NCBI GenBank assembly: GCA_016714465.1
Contig: JADKDT010000006.1
Coordinates: 62,001 to 126,000, forward strand
Reading direction: 5' to 3'
Source of the DNA: Candidatus Brachythrix odensensis
Lineage (GTDB): Bacteria; Chloroflexota; Anaerolineae; J036; Brachytrichaceae
DNA: 64,000 nucleotides
The notes beneath the pieces are model-generated. The model had not been told where the DNA came from. It saw nothing but the letters and a program-made list of their open reading frames with translations, and ran no database searches. Position 1 is the first letter of the stretch. The number at the start of each line of letters is the position of its first letter. Below are positions 33,201 through 42,484 of the stretch, in pieces. The position numbers and the translations under genes were made by a program.

Positions 33201-36200
33201 GGCGCCTCGGCCAGGCTGTCCATGTGCCGAAGGTGCTCGGGCGCCCGGGCGTATTCGTACGCCCCTCCGCTGGGCGCGCCCCCGTTGCTTGGCAGGATGG
33301 CGACTTCGTCGACCATGCCCTTGAAGAAGTTGCTCGGCACGCCGAGTGAGTCCCACTCCTGGCCGATCGAGAAGCGGCCGTTGGGGTCGGGCAGCGCCGT
33401 GGTGGTGAACACCTTGATGACCGACCCATTGACGAAGAGCTTATCCTCGCCCACAAAGTTGCGGTTGACGTCGAGCCACAGGTGCAGCCATTGATCCCGC
33501 GGATAGCTGAGGGACGACGTGGTCTGGTTACCATCGTAGAACCGGATCCGGTATTGGTCGCTCGGGTCGCCCGGGTCGGCCACAATCCCCAGGAGCAGCC
33601 GGTTGTCGTAGTTGGCGCCATTGAAGCTGAAGATGTACTGCTCGGTGCCGGGGCCACCAAAATCCATGTCAGGCTTTATCCAGCCGCCAAACGCAAAGAA
33701 GTTGGTCGAAATCGCCGCGCTATAGGCGAGCCCGCTGACGGCGTCCGCGGTCAGGTAGTCGTTCACCCCGTCGAAGCGGATGCCCACGTTGTCGCGGCCG
33801 GGCAGACCCGTGACCGGGCAGCTCGTGCCGCTGCACACGGCCGTCACCCGGGCCAGATCATCGGCGAACTGCCGGGCGGCCGGGCGCTCATCCATCTTGA
33901 AGCGGGCGATGACGGTATTACTCTGATAGACGTTCGTGACATCGGATTGGGACAGCGCCCGCCGATACAGCCGGAAGTCCTTGAGGTCGCCGATGTAGGG
34001 CACCGAGTTGTTTTCAAAGGTATAGGTGAAGGTGCCGGTGTCGTTGTAGCCGGTCCAGAAGCCGCACGTGCCGGGGCTGGTGGGCAGGGTGGAGACAGTT
34101 CGCTTCGCATCCGCATAAGACTGTTCAGCCGTCGACATGAACTTCCAGGGCGCAAGGTCGGTGCCGATCATGAGTTCATCATCGCCGTCGCAGGTAGTCT
34201 GGTCGCTGTCGTCCGCATCGTTTTCGCACACGCTGAGATAGATGTTGTCCTCAAACTCGCGCCAGCCGGTTGGAATGCTGAAAGACGCCCCGTCTGTGCC
34301 CGTGCCGGCCCAGTAGAGCGAGTTGGTGCTGTTCTTGGGATTCCAGTAGTTGAAGTTGTACTCTCCGTTGCCAATGCCATCGGCTTCGCAGAACAGGTCG
34401 AACTTGTCCACCCGGAAGCGGGCGGTCTGCGACGAACGCCCGATATCGAAGCGCTGAAGGGCGCTGCCCGGCCTGTCGGTGAAGAAGTTCAGCGTGCCCT
34501 CGAGAACGTTGTCGACATACACGGTCGCAATCGCATTGCCCCCGTTGTTCCGGACAAAGCTGACCACGTAGTGATGCCAGTTGCCGTCATTTGGAATCGC
34601 GTTCGCCAGGTCCCGAACCACCCAGGCGCTCCCCGTCCCATAGCCGAAGCGCAGGGTCGTGCCAATCTGCTGGATCGAGGGATAGGCATCGATCTCTCCG
34701 CTGCGGTGGCCCATCACGCCGCGGACGTAGGAGATGGCGAACGGATCCGGCTGCAGCCAGAAGGACAAGGTGAAGTCGGTGCTGCTGAGGTTGTAGTTGA
34801 CGTTGTCGGCGACTTCGCGCCGATCGCTGACTTTGCCCTCAAAACCAAGCGGCGCGCTGTTGCGATAGACCAGCGCCACGTCCTGGCCCGTTTCGGGCTT
34901 GTAGGGCACGTCGACGATGGCGCCGAGCGACTGGGTGATCGTGTAGGCACCCGACGCCGGAGCCGTGTTGAAGGTCAAGGTTTGAACGTTTGTCGGCAAC
35001 ACCTGGCGCGGGGAGACCATGATGTTGCGGGCGGTCGATGCCCCGCTCAGGAAGCCGGGCACGTTGGTCTGCAGCACACCTTCGATGTTGCGGACAAGCA
35101 ACTTGCTCTCCAGTTCTGTCTCATACAACACCGGCGCCTGGGCGGTCAGGGTGGCGTCATCCAGATTGACCAGACTGTAGTAGGCGCGGAACATCCCGTT
35201 CGAGTCAAGGACCTGTCCATACACAGCCACCTCATCCAAGTGGCCGACCCACGGCTCGTCAAGGTTCTCGGTCTGCACGACAGTTCCGGCGCCGAGCAGG
35301 ACCTTGTCGTTCGGCGATACGTTGACCCCCGGTATTGCGCGGGTGATCGTTTCCTTCAGCGCAGTGTCGACGAAGAACCGGGCTTCGGTGTTGGATCCGT
35401 TCTGCGCGACCGCCACACCCACATGCGTCCACACCCCCAGCGGGATGGCGCTCAGGGCCGTGCCATTGAAATCAGCCAGCCCGTACGCGGTGAACAGCAG
35501 ATTCCCGTTGTCGATGCCAAAACTGAAGCCATTCACCGACTGCGTGCGGGCGATGCTGAGGATGCGATGCCGTCCAGTAAGATTGTCGGCCTTGACCCAG
35601 GCGGAAATCGAGAATCCCGTCTTCAATCCGTTGATCCGCGCCATATACGGCAAAACGACCACATCGTTGCCATCGAAGTACGCGGCATTGACCGCCAGGC
35701 CATTCACCCCCGTCACGGGGCAGGCCGGCTCGGAGCAGCTCCCCCGCTCCGTGCGAGTCGACCCGCTGCTTTCGGCAAAGGTTTCGGCGTTGGAGCCCTC
35801 GTCAAAGCGCATCAACAGCAGCGCCGAGTCCGTTTCACGCAGGTTCGCCTCGTAGCGGACGATGGCGCCATCGCTGGAGGCGAACGGACTGCTGCCCAGC
35901 GCTCGCTCGCGCAGGTCAAAAATGTTGTCATCGTCGGCGTCGGCCAGCTCCGGGTCTGGATAAGTCCAAGACACACCCGCCACGCCGTTGATGTAGTTGT
36001 AGCCAATGCTCCAGCCCACCCGTTCCAGATCGTCGGTCAGGCCATCGCCGTCGGTGTCATTGGTCAGCGGATTCGAGCCAAAGCGCAGTTCCTCTCGATC
36101 GTTAAGACCGTCGCTGTCGGTATCGGCCCGGGTGGGATCTGTGCCGATCTGAACTTCCTTAAGATCGGTGACCGTGTCTCCGTCGGTGTCAAACAGGCTG

Positions 36201-37099
36201 TCGTTGGGATCGACGGTGATATCCAGGCCGTCTCCATCAGCATCCTGAAGCGTGCGAAACTTGACCTTCCCGGCCTGCCCCCAGGCCAGCCCGTAGCCCA
36301 CATAGTGGGGCGTCAAGCTGTAGAAGGCGCTCAGCGTCGACGGGAAAACATCGTAGACGAGATTCAGATCCAGATAGTTGCTGGCATTCCGCGAGCGCTC
36401 GTGGCAGATCGGAATCACGGGCGGAAACCAGGGGGGGATGATGTTTGGCACCATGAAGCATTCCTGCGTCGGCGAGGCGTAGCCTTCGGCAAGATACGCT
36501 GCCACCTGCGCGTTGATGCCAGCCGCGGGCAGCGTCAGCCGACTGGGAGGAGTCGTCAGGTTCACGGTCCGACGGTATTGGTCACCGCCCAGCGCGATCC
36601 AGCCTGTGGGATCGCCGCCCAGCTCCACCCCGTTGTGAAGCTGCTTGGACTCGTCCTTTTCGTCCGCTGCCACGAGGTCGTAGGCGAACGTTGCGCTTCG
36701 CGTGTTCTTTTCGTTGAACTGCCATCCGTACAGGAAGCTCAACGGGCTGTCGAAGGACTGGGTCTTGATCGTGTTCTCGACCTGCAGATCCATTTGCAGC
36801 GGCGCGCCCGCCGCGAATCCGCCCTTGGGGTCGGCAAGATACGGATTGAAGTTCTTGAACTTCAGCCGATTCGGGTTGTTGAGGTCGATGATGTCGGTTG
36901 TGTCGTAGATGACGTAGGCGACCCCTTCGGTCAAAATACCCGACAGTCCCTTGCACGCCCAGTTGGCAGCGACGTCTTCGTCCTCATCGGGATGGTAGAT
37001 CCCGCAGAACAGAGAGATCACACTGTCGATCAGGCCGATGATGGCGACGATGATCGCCCCCACGCCCGTGGAGGCCAGGGCGGCCATCATCACGGCCAC
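30173..37099 (-). CDS. Giant LamG-repeat surface protein (middle and C-terminal body)
   Basis: The 2,308 codons begin with a glycine-rich membrane stretch (ASTGVGAIIVAIIGLIDSVI). About 250 residues later come thrombospondin type-3 / calcium-binding repeats (DADGDGLDITVDPND, DTDSDGLNDREEL, DTDGDGLTDDLE). At least five LamG/concanavalin-like domains follow, each with FSISAWVK- or FGGWIK-like strands, N-G-x-x-D-Y-L sites and W-x-H-V-A-V signatures. Ig-like segments with DNTDPSS or DAAGN complete the chain. It should be an exported, calcium-stabilised adhesive or glycan-binding protein. Its upstream frame is open back through ALSQWAAGAIVAV into the end of the 37090-41763 gene, so I read the two as one chain split by a one-base loss. 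The alternative is a separate gene starting at GTG 37099 and overlapping its neighbour by 10 nt. Confidence 0.8.
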   Translation of the reverse strand: MAVMMAALASTGVGAIIVAIIGLIDSVISLFCGIYHPDEDEDVAANWACKGLSGILTEGVAYVIYDTTDIIDLNNPNRLKFKNFNPYLADPKGGFAAGAPLQMDLQVENTIKTQSFDSPLSFLYGWQFNEKNTRSATFAYDLVAADEKDESKQLHNGVELGGDPTGWIALGGDQYRRTVNLTTPPSRLTLPAAGINAQVAAYLAEGYASPTQECFMVPNIIPPWFPPVIPICHERSRNASNYLDLNLVYDVFPSTLSAFYSLTPHYVGYGLAWGQAGKVKFRTLQDADGDGLDITVDPNDSLFDTDGDTVTDLKEVQIGTDPTRADTDSDGLNDREELRFGSNPLTNDTDGDGLTDDLERVGWSIGYNYINGVAGVSWTYPDPELADADDDNIFDLRERALGSSPFASSDGAIVRYEANLRETDSALLLMRFDEGSNAETFAESSGSTRTERGSCSEPACPVTGVNGLAVNAAYFDGNDVVVLPYMARINGLKTGFSISAWVKADNLTGRHRILSIARTQSVNGFSFGIDNGNLLFTAYGLADFNGTALSAIPLGVWTHVGVAVAQNGSNTEARFFVDTALKETITRAIPGVNVSPNDKVLLGAGTVVQTENLDEPWVGHLDEVAVYGQVLDSNGMFRAYYSLVNLDDATLTAQAPVLYETELESKLLVRNIEGVLQTNVPGFLSGASTARNIMVSPRQVLPTNVQTLTFNTAPASGAYTITQSLGAIVDVPYKPETGQDVALVYRNSAPLGFEGKVSDRREVADNVNYNLSSTDFTLSFWLQPDPFAISYVRGVMGHRSGEIDAYPSIQQIGTTLRFGYGTGSAWVVRDLANAIPNDGNWHHYVVSFVRNNGGNAIATVYVDNVLEGTLNFFTDRPGSALQRFDIGRSSQTARFRVDKFDLFCEADGIGNGEYNFNYWNPKNSTNSLYWAGTGTDGASFSIPTGWREFEDNIYLSVCENDADDSDQTTCDGDDELMIGTDLAPWKFMSTAEQSYADAKRTVSTLPTSPGTCGFWTGYNDTGTFTYTFENNSVPYIGDLKDFRLYRRALSQSDVTNVYQSNTVIARFKMDERPAARQFADDLARVTAVCSGTSCPVTGLPGRDNVGIRFDGVNDYLTADAVSGLAYSAAISTNFFAFGGWIKPDMDFGGPGTEQYIFSFNGANYDNRLLLGIVADPGDPSDQYRIRFYDGNQTTSSLSYPRDQWLHLWLDVNRNFVGEDKLFVNGSVIKVFTTTALPDPNGRFSIGQEWDSLGVPSNFFKGMVDEVAILPSNGGAPSGGAYEYARAPEHLRHMDSLAEAPGARTNFDPVEDVGQVYGGYAFNGQNQYLNSSAGGERLVTLDPGFTVMGWVKPRNTTGNGSPTYRPIFGTILTGTIWMGLVDGKPTLYNTAGQFIAAPQALPSNQWSHVAFQRDASALRIYVNGTLAASAIPAGLPLNYLDDYGKARNPGSATLSYFDGTLDEFNFTRRPVSADQVRALYNYQATWVDEARRTPFIVDVTAPRVQVATGEQWLPMITTTLLITAADDHSPVVSALYFYRDSRSLDLGSRFPPKCSDGSGGTTFCGLFEPQAEGRYIIDAYAMDAAGNLGWAGSQYRYVYVDATGPTATLNPRAPTPFRATSVADAPARWTIPFSGTVADPLLADGYPSSGVAGVRVRLIDANGREVGLPAEQVATVSGGAWSIDYVVAADDPSGVYSGTLIAEDTVKNKTYGAIPPFTVDNTDPSSVVTGYNAPPAALVAMRGPSAAEAVQVAQYLNASSSLAGSVNERPDTAPTLSSVAGVSAVEVAFEPILGTAYVNRSMPFGTVLYLPFDENNAVQGVTDTTFLDVAGGYTVTCAPNTCPVAAIATRNGQGVSFNGVNSRLSRGVTPGVTNLTSFGAGAWIKLNTVTGTQYIVGTDRAASPNNGWAFGVSDGKLRVEMFGVANYESPVLVKPDVWYHVAVDLTPNDVYFYVNGDYLASASRAGQPGVANTDDPLVIGGALTATPRPLSGIIDELYVSNGYIGTDAVRAMMGEGPTLHVTFDKAPISIKDNFKEVGGMDVEAYTLFGGGASDFSTPGIAGAFGVQFGPSQALEVSARVGQGVLPSDDGPWTAAFWLRGAGTSIFYIAPNETIWPPPYYAQFSAVNRTLTHGFGGNTYVAPLASTEGWNHYAIVWSGGQLRTYQNGVLRHTAVPPAPIINQAHNWLGVYEPTPSALTAVDDLRIYRRALSGEELSGMARTGWVAASINAAGAGISATTWLAGIPPKLEGFYAVKSRGRDAAGNLNEEPLAAWSGMVDTLPPRSPWRRYPVGLPPTFCGPRTFRWTWTR

Positions 37100-40000
37100 A
37101 ATCGCGCCAGCCGCCCATTGCGACAGCGCTGATTCATCGCCAGGCTGAACGCGGTCAGCCCGGCTGCGTTCACCTGGTAGACGAAGATGGCAAAGGACAC
37201 GCTGAGCTCGAATACCAGTCCGACCACGGCCGTCACCTTGGCCGCCTTGGACGATGTGGCGAGGCTGTCACCCAGCTTGCTGAGCGCCCCAAGATTCGTC
37301 TCCCCCACCACGGCCTTGAGCTTGGAGAAGGCGTGCAGCATCTTGACCCCGTCGCCGATCGCCTGGGCCGTGGCGATCCCCTGAAGCACATGCACGACCA
37401 CTTGCTGGGTATTGTTGTTCTTGCTGTCGATACTGGCCAACGACTTGGCCAACCCGACCATGAGTTGGGCGGCGCTCGAGGTGAGCGCGCTGCCGACACC
37501 GCCCACCCGGCCCTTCAAGGTCGCGTTCTTCGCGCTATCGAACAGGCGGTCGAAACCGGTAAACGAGCCAATGGCGTTGCGCACCCCCCGCCCGATCGAG
37601 CCCTTGACCGTATAGTCAAGCCGGGCGATCATGCGCTGGTTTCCGGCCTTCTGCAAGCGCTTTATGAGGGAATGCTCGAAGTCCCACACCTCATAAAACG
37701 GCTCGAGGAAGGCCTTGGTGAACCCACCGGTCGTCTCGCCGCTGGCCTTGATAACGTCGCTGGTGTAGGCGAGTTCCGAATCGGTCGTGGCCTCGCCTTC
37801 CTCAACCGAGGACAGGAGATAGGTGCCGCCCTGATTCAGCGCTTCGACAACCTTGCCGATGCCCGCATAGAGATTGACGTAGGCGACCTGGGTCATGCGG
37901 ATATCGGCGGCCGCCGCGTATTCGCTCTCACGATCGCCCTTCTTGGAAAAGCTGCCGGCCAGGGGCAGCATCTTGTCCAGGTAGTCCCAGTAGTCGGCGA
38001 GCGGCATCGGCTCCCACTTGCTTGCTCCGTGCCGGAAGGGCTTCCAGCTCATCGCCGTCGACGTCACCGGTTCAATCCTGGCGCCGATCTGTCCGGGGTC
38101 GAAGTCGACCTTGAGCATGCGCCCGGCAAATGTAACGTTCTCAGTCAAGGCAGCACCCGCCGCGCGCGAGCGCGTCTCGCTGGCGACCAGGATCGTGGGA
38201 AAGATCACCGTATTGGCGGCGCCGAGCATGGACGTGAACGGGTAGACCCCGGTCATAAACTGTTGATTGAGAATCGCCGGAATCGTCGTTTCGGCCAGGA
38301 CGCCCATGTCGCCCGGGTGGGCGAAGGTGCTCGTCACCACATTCAGCGCATCCGCCGGGATCCCCCAGCGCTGGGTGATGGTCGCCCCGGCCCCGATATC
38401 CCAACGTGTCTTGATATCAAAGACCTTCAGGTCGCGCTGTCCGTTGGGCGTCCCAGCGCAGGTCGCGGTGTTGCCCGCATCGCAGTCGACCCCCTGGATG
38501 AAGATGCGTTGCAGCCCATTGGCGAGGTGCCACAGGTTGTCGTTCCACTCGATCAAATGCGCGTCGCGCTCGGCGGCGCTGTCCGTCGCGGTTGCCGGAT
38601 CCTGGTAGACCAGGGCCACGTCGACCCCCAATTCCTCGGTCACCCCGAGCCCGGTCACCACCCACGACTCGTCGCGGAACTGATGCACCACCCGGGGTTG
38701 ATCGAGGACAGATCCCGGGTTGCTGCAGTTGGCCTCGGGACAGTAATCGGACAGCACCGTGACCAGCCAGACCAGGTTGACCGTGTGGCTGATCGGCGCC
38801 GACGTGTTGTGCTGATAGAACATCCGGCCATGGAAGGCCTCGGTCTTGCCCGATTGGGCATCCACCGCCATCCCCAGCGGCACAAAGGCCGCCAGCGTGC
38901 CATCAGCGTTCTCGCTCACGTTGATCTGGAAACTCGCCAGCTTGGTCGCGTCGATCATCAGCGTGGGATTGCTGCCGTTGACGATGTTGCCCAGCGGCTC
39001 GCATAGGATCGTCTCGCCCGCGCGCTTCAGCCGCACGATGTGCGCGCCATCCACGACGCTGACCAGGCTGGTCGGGATGACGATCGGTGTTGCCGGCGTG
39101 ACGCTGGGCAGCGTGAATGATACCGCGCCCGAGTCATCGCAGGACCCGGAAGAGACCGTGGCTGAATACGCGCCCGCCGCGCTGAAGTCGAACTTGAAGG
39201 TCGGGCTGCCCGATTGCGTCATCTGCAAAGTGCCAAACGCCTGCACCGGCTCCTGGAACAGGATGGTCAGCTTTGCCGTGCCTTTCACCAGCTTGGGAAT
39301 CGGGGTGCAGTAGGTCTGGCTGTCCAAGACAAGCGACATCACGTGCCCGCCGTTGGCGTAATCGGCCAGCTTTGCGTTCTGGACAAAAGACTGCCCGGCC
39401 GTTCCAACGATCGCCCAGACGGGGGTGCTGTATGAACAGGTGCCTTTGGTGATGGAGACCGCGCCCAGGATGCCGGCAATGCTGCCAAGGGTGAGGGTGA
39501 GGGCCGTGTCGTTGGGCTGCAGCGCTACCGTGCCCATGATCTTTCCGCCGGTGCGCAGCGGAATCGTCGCCGACGGTGTTGTGCGAGGCAGGTCGAGGGT
39601 GTCGCCCGGCAGGGTAATCTCCAGCATCGGGGTCAGGCGCATGTCGCCCCGGAAACTGCGATCGTCGCCGCCTGTTGCGTCGCCAAAGGTGGTGGCGCGG
39701 TCGCGCTGAATCTGCCCTTCAAAGTCGCCGCTGGGCCAGTCCAGCACATTCAGCGCATACGACAGATGCTCGGGGACGACCGGCCGGATTTGGAAATCGA
39801 CCATCACCGGGCGGTTCGCCGACAGATCTTCCAGGCGCAGGTTGAGCGGCTGGGTGCGGTTGAAAGGCGCGCCCAAGCCAAAGGCCCGGGTAGGCGCATT
39901 GTCGATCCCATCGGGCACGTTATCGTTGTCGCTGTCGAGGTCGAAAATGTCGGGCGTGCCGTCGGCGTCGGTGTCGTTGCACTTGATCACATTCGTCCAT

Positions 40001-41763
40001 GCACCGTTCCCGCTGGCGCTGCCTCGATAGTCGGGGGTTGTCGTGGTGCGGCGCAGGGCCGGGCACTCGACCCCGTCAAGGATGCCGTCTCCATCGCTGT
40101 CCGGATTGCGCGGGTCGGACCAGCGCCGGGTGACGTTGTCGGGCATCAGGAAACCCTTGACCTCGGCCCCGTCGGTGATCCCGTCGAGGTCGCTGTCCTT
40201 CTGCTGGGGAAGCGTTCCCAGATACAACACCTCTTCGCCGTCGGTCAGGTCGTCAAGATCTGTATCAGAAAAATACGGATCGGAGCAGACGGGATCGTTC
40301 AGGTTGGTCCCTGCGCTGTAGGCGCTGCGGGCGGGGCACAACTCGACTTCCCTGCCATCCGAAAGGCCATCACTGTCCGAATCGGGGGCGGTCGCAGACG
40401 TGTCCCAAGTGGCTTCGAGGCTGTCCTCCAGGCCGTCCTCATCGGCGTCCGGGCCATCGGCGAGCGGGGCAAGCGGCCCTGGCGCGCCGCGGGTGGGCTC
40501 AGCCGGTTTGTCGTTCGCGTCCGGCAGGGGCGGACGAGTGGGAACGGCCGCCGGTGTTTTCTCATCGGTTGCCGACCGCAAGGCCTGCGCCAGCGGCGGG
40601 CGGCTCGTGTCGAAGGCCGGCGTTGGGTCGGCCTGCGGCGCGGGGTTTTCGTCCTGCCCGGTCTTGTCGGCCTGGGACGCCCCCGTCAACTGCGGGAATT
40701 TTTCGTACAGGCGCTGCATCTGGCGCAAGGTGAAGTCCGAGCCGAGCGGCACGATCGCCATCTGCAGCGCCAGAAATGCGGCGATCGGTTTGGCCGCCCG
40801 CTTTGGCCGCCACACAATCATGCTGAGCCCGATCAGCATCACGAGCAGGGGCAGGCCAGCGTCGAAGGCAATCCGCCGCCAATCGATCGCCGTGACGGCG
40901 CCCGACAGACGATCGCCCAGTTGGCTGAGCTCGCCCCCCCACCCAGACTTGGGCGGATCTTCATAGCCCAGAAAGGTCGTGGTGACATTGGTCTTCACCC
41001 GCTCGCCATTCGCCTGCAGCGGATACTCCATGTCGAGGGTCAGGCGCACCGGCAGCCCTGTGCTGTCGATCCAGGCCTCGCCCACGCTGACCATGCGCCG
41101 GAACTGATCATTGGCGTTGAGCTTCATTCCGGCCGGCAGATCGCCGCTGCGCTGGAGCTGCTCCTGCATCTGCCGGCGCAGCGTATCGGCGTACTGATCC
41201 CCGTTCAGGGTAAAGCGATACCGGTCGTAGGTGATGCTGGCCGTGCCGCCGTTGGCGGTCGGCAGCTCGCGCCGGTCGCGGCCGAGAAAGACGACATTTT
41301 CAGCCGCGGACAAAAAGGCGGCCGCGTCGCCGCTGGGGGCAAAGGCGGTGCTCATCTCGCCGAGCGGCTTCCAATCGCCTGCCTTCGACGTCCGCCCGTA
41401 GGCCTGCAAGCCCTCGATCCGAACCTCGATCGCGTTCTCTGGCCGGTTCACGACGGCGGGGTTATCCCACATCATCAGCTCGAGCTGGCCCTTGGCCCGG
41501 TCGCTCACGCCCTTGGCAAAGATCGTCTGGGTGCGCGCCTTCTGGCCGATGGCGGTGATCCGCGCGGCCGGCAAGTTGGTCTGGGCCAGGCGCGTTTCAA
41601 ACTGATATCGCCCCGCTTTTTCGGTGCGTGCCCAGGCATCCTGCAATGTGGCCGGCCCGACTTCCTGGGCGGCCAGCCGTTGCGTGCCCACCGCGGCCAG
41701 CAACAGCGCGCCAATCCCAAACGCAACCCCGATCCCAATACTGCGGCGACGATTCAGACCCAT
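37090..41763 (-). CDS. Secreted/membrane TSP3-repeat protein, N-terminal part of the giant surface protein
   Basis: ATG 41763 has a strong GGGAGGGG site and gives a signal peptide (IGIGVAFGIGALLLAAVGTQ, ending LAAQE). Residues of about 35-300 form a LolA/LppX-like sheet (AGRYQFETRLAQ, YRFTLNGDQYADTLRRQMQE, WIDSTGLPVRLTLDMEYPLQ). A transmembrane pair follows (AGLPLLVMLIGLSMIVW). Then comes a Pro/Asp-rich linker and about six TSP3 calcium repeats (DADEDGLEDSLE, DSDSDGLSDGRE, DSDGDGILDGVE). The last 900 residues are beta-rich and then helical, ending FAIFVYQVNAAGLTAFSLAM before the frame break near 37125-37136. The longer frame to 41838 adds a non-signal N-terminus. The predicted intact protein, 41763 to 29907, would have nearly 4,000 residues. 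Confidence 0.82.
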   Translation of the reverse strand: MGLNRRRSIGIGVAFGIGALLLAAVGTQRLAAQEVGPATLQDAWARTEKAGRYQFETRLAQTNLPAARITAIGQKARTQTIFAKGVSDRAKGQLELMMWDNPAVVNRPENAIEVRIEGLQAYGRTSKAGDWKPLGEMSTAFAPSGDAAAFLSAAENVVFLGRDRRELPTANGGTASITYDRYRFTLNGDQYADTLRRQMQEQLQRSGDLPAGMKLNANDQFRRMVSVGEAWIDSTGLPVRLTLDMEYPLQANGERVKTNVTTTFLGYEDPPKSGWGGELSQLGDRLSGAVTAIDWRRIAFDAGLPLLVMLIGLSMIVWRPKRAAKPIAAFLALQMAIVPLGSDFTLRQMQRLYEKFPQLTGASQADKTGQDENPAPQADPTPAFDTSRPPLAQALRSATDEKTPAAVPTRPPLPDANDKPAEPTRGAPGPLAPLADGPDADEDGLEDSLEATWDTSATAPDSDSDGLSDGREVELCPARSAYSAGTNLNDPVCSDPYFSDTDLDDLTDGEEVLYLGTLPQQKDSDLDGITDGAEVKGFLMPDNVTRRWSDPRNPDSDGDGILDGVECPALRRTTTTPDYRGSASGNGAWTNVIKCNDTDADGTPDIFDLDSDNDNVPDGIDNAPTRAFGLGAPFNRTQPLNLRLEDLSANRPVMVDFQIRPVVPEHLSYALNVLDWPSGDFEGQIQRDRATTFGDATGGDDRSFRGDMRLTPMLEITLPGDTLDLPRTTPSATIPLRTGGKIMGTVALQPNDTALTLTLGSIAGILGAVSITKGTCSYSTPVWAIVGTAGQSFVQNAKLADYANGGHVMSLVLDSQTYCTPIPKLVKGTAKLTILFQEPVQAFGTLQMTQSGSPTFKFDFSAAGAYSATVSSGSCDDSGAVSFTLPSVTPATPIVIPTSLVSVVDGAHIVRLKRAGETILCEPLGNIVNGSNPTLMIDATKLASFQINVSENADGTLAAFVPLGMAVDAQSGKTEAFHGRMFYQHNTSAPISHTVNLVWLVTVLSDYCPEANCSNPGSVLDQPRVVHQFRDESWVVTGLGVTEELGVDVALVYQDPATATDSAAERDAHLIEWNDNLWHLANGLQRIFIQGVDCDAGNTATCAGTPNGQRDLKVFDIKTRWDIGAGATITQRWGIPADALNVVTSTFAHPGDMGVLAETTIPAILNQQFMTGVYPFTSMLGAANTVIFPTILVASETRSRAAGAALTENVTFAGRMLKVDFDPGQIGARIEPVTSTAMSWKPFRHGASKWEPMPLADYWDYLDKMLPLAGSFSKKGDRESEYAAAADIRMTQVAYVNLYAGIGKVVEALNQGGTYLLSSVEEGEATTDSELAYTSDVIKASGETTGGFTKAFLEPFYEVWDFEHSLIKRLQKAGNQRMIARLDYTVKGSIGRGVRNAIGSFTGFDRLFDSAKNATLKGRVGGVGSALTSSAAQLMVGLAKSLASIDSKNNNTQQVVVHVLQGIATAQAIGDGVKMLHAFSKLKAVVGETNLGALSKLGDSLATSSKAAKVTAVVGLVFELSVSFAIFVYQVNAAGLTAFSLAMNQRCRNGRLARLWP

Positions 41764-42002
41764 GCGAATTCCCCTCCCGACCGATATGACCCTGTGGGCA
41801 CTCAAAACAACAAACGGGCGATTTCGCGCCCGTTGCATGCTCCAAATCGCCCGTCACATTTTCGTCACGGGATCGTTTCTAGAACAACGGTTCCAGTCGA
41901 ACACCCTGACGAAAAGACTGGCGTGAGTTTAGCATTGACCCCTAAACTCCGCCAGCGGCCAATGCGCGCCCACGGCTCCTGCAAAGTCCCATTTCCGAAC
42001 AA

Positions 42003-42200
42003 GCATCCTGAGCGGAGGGCGGCGAACCGGAAGACCCCGACCTGGACAAGCCTCGCCGCCCGCAGTCGAAGAGTCCCCTGAGCGAAGTCGAAGGGCGCGC
42101 CATCAGGCCCGTTTTCCAAGCGCAAGCGTCCTTCGACTACGCGCGGGGTGCCCATGGGGGTGATTCGTTCCGGGCCGCGCTACGCTCAGGATGCTTGGGC
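42003..42200. repeat. Dispersed repeat C, copy 3
   Basis: It contains AGCATCCTGAGCGGAGGGCG, a CGAAGTCGAAGG block, GCGTCCTTCGACTACGCGCG and CGCTCAGGATGCTT, as in the copies at 14219 and 48396. It lies in the 720-nt gap between the giant protein's 5' end and the SDR gene. Apart from this and the element at 42309 I see no gene in that gap. Confidence 0.6.
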
Positions 42201-42308
42201 AATTGGGGAATCAGAAACTGTCAAGGGACTTTGCACTAGCCATGATGCGTGCTCCTTGACTGCCGCAAAGTCGTCTCGTCGCGAATCGACGCCCGCTGCA
42301 CGGACCAC

Positions 42309-42391
42309 GCCGGCACGTAGAACGGGCCGGCTGAAAGTACGAAGGCCTCCGGCCTGTTCCGGGCGTGTTTTTTTCGGCCGGCCAGCGTTGC
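42309..42391. repeat. Dispersed repeat D, copy 1, with long hairpin
   Basis: It starts GCCGGCACGTAGAACGGGCC and continues GGCTGAAAGTACGAAGG, closely matching 48056-48110. A hairpin with GGCCTCCGG and CCGGAGGCC arms (42344-42391) encloses a run of seven T, which could make it a terminator for a plus-strand transcript. Confidence 0.6.
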
Positions 42392-42484
42392 CGGAGGCCT
42401 TTGTCCATTCAGACGGGGCCTTCAAGGCCCCGGTCGGCTTAGGTAATCAGGGCCTCTGACGACACTTGTTCTCCCGAGCAATGC

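Noticed and set aside
33482..37132. Very long plus-strand frame opposite the giant LamG protein
   Set aside because: It mirrors the minus-strand codon structure of a GC-rich gene. Its product has no signal, domain or repeat logic, whereas the minus strand shows TSP3 and LamG repeats.
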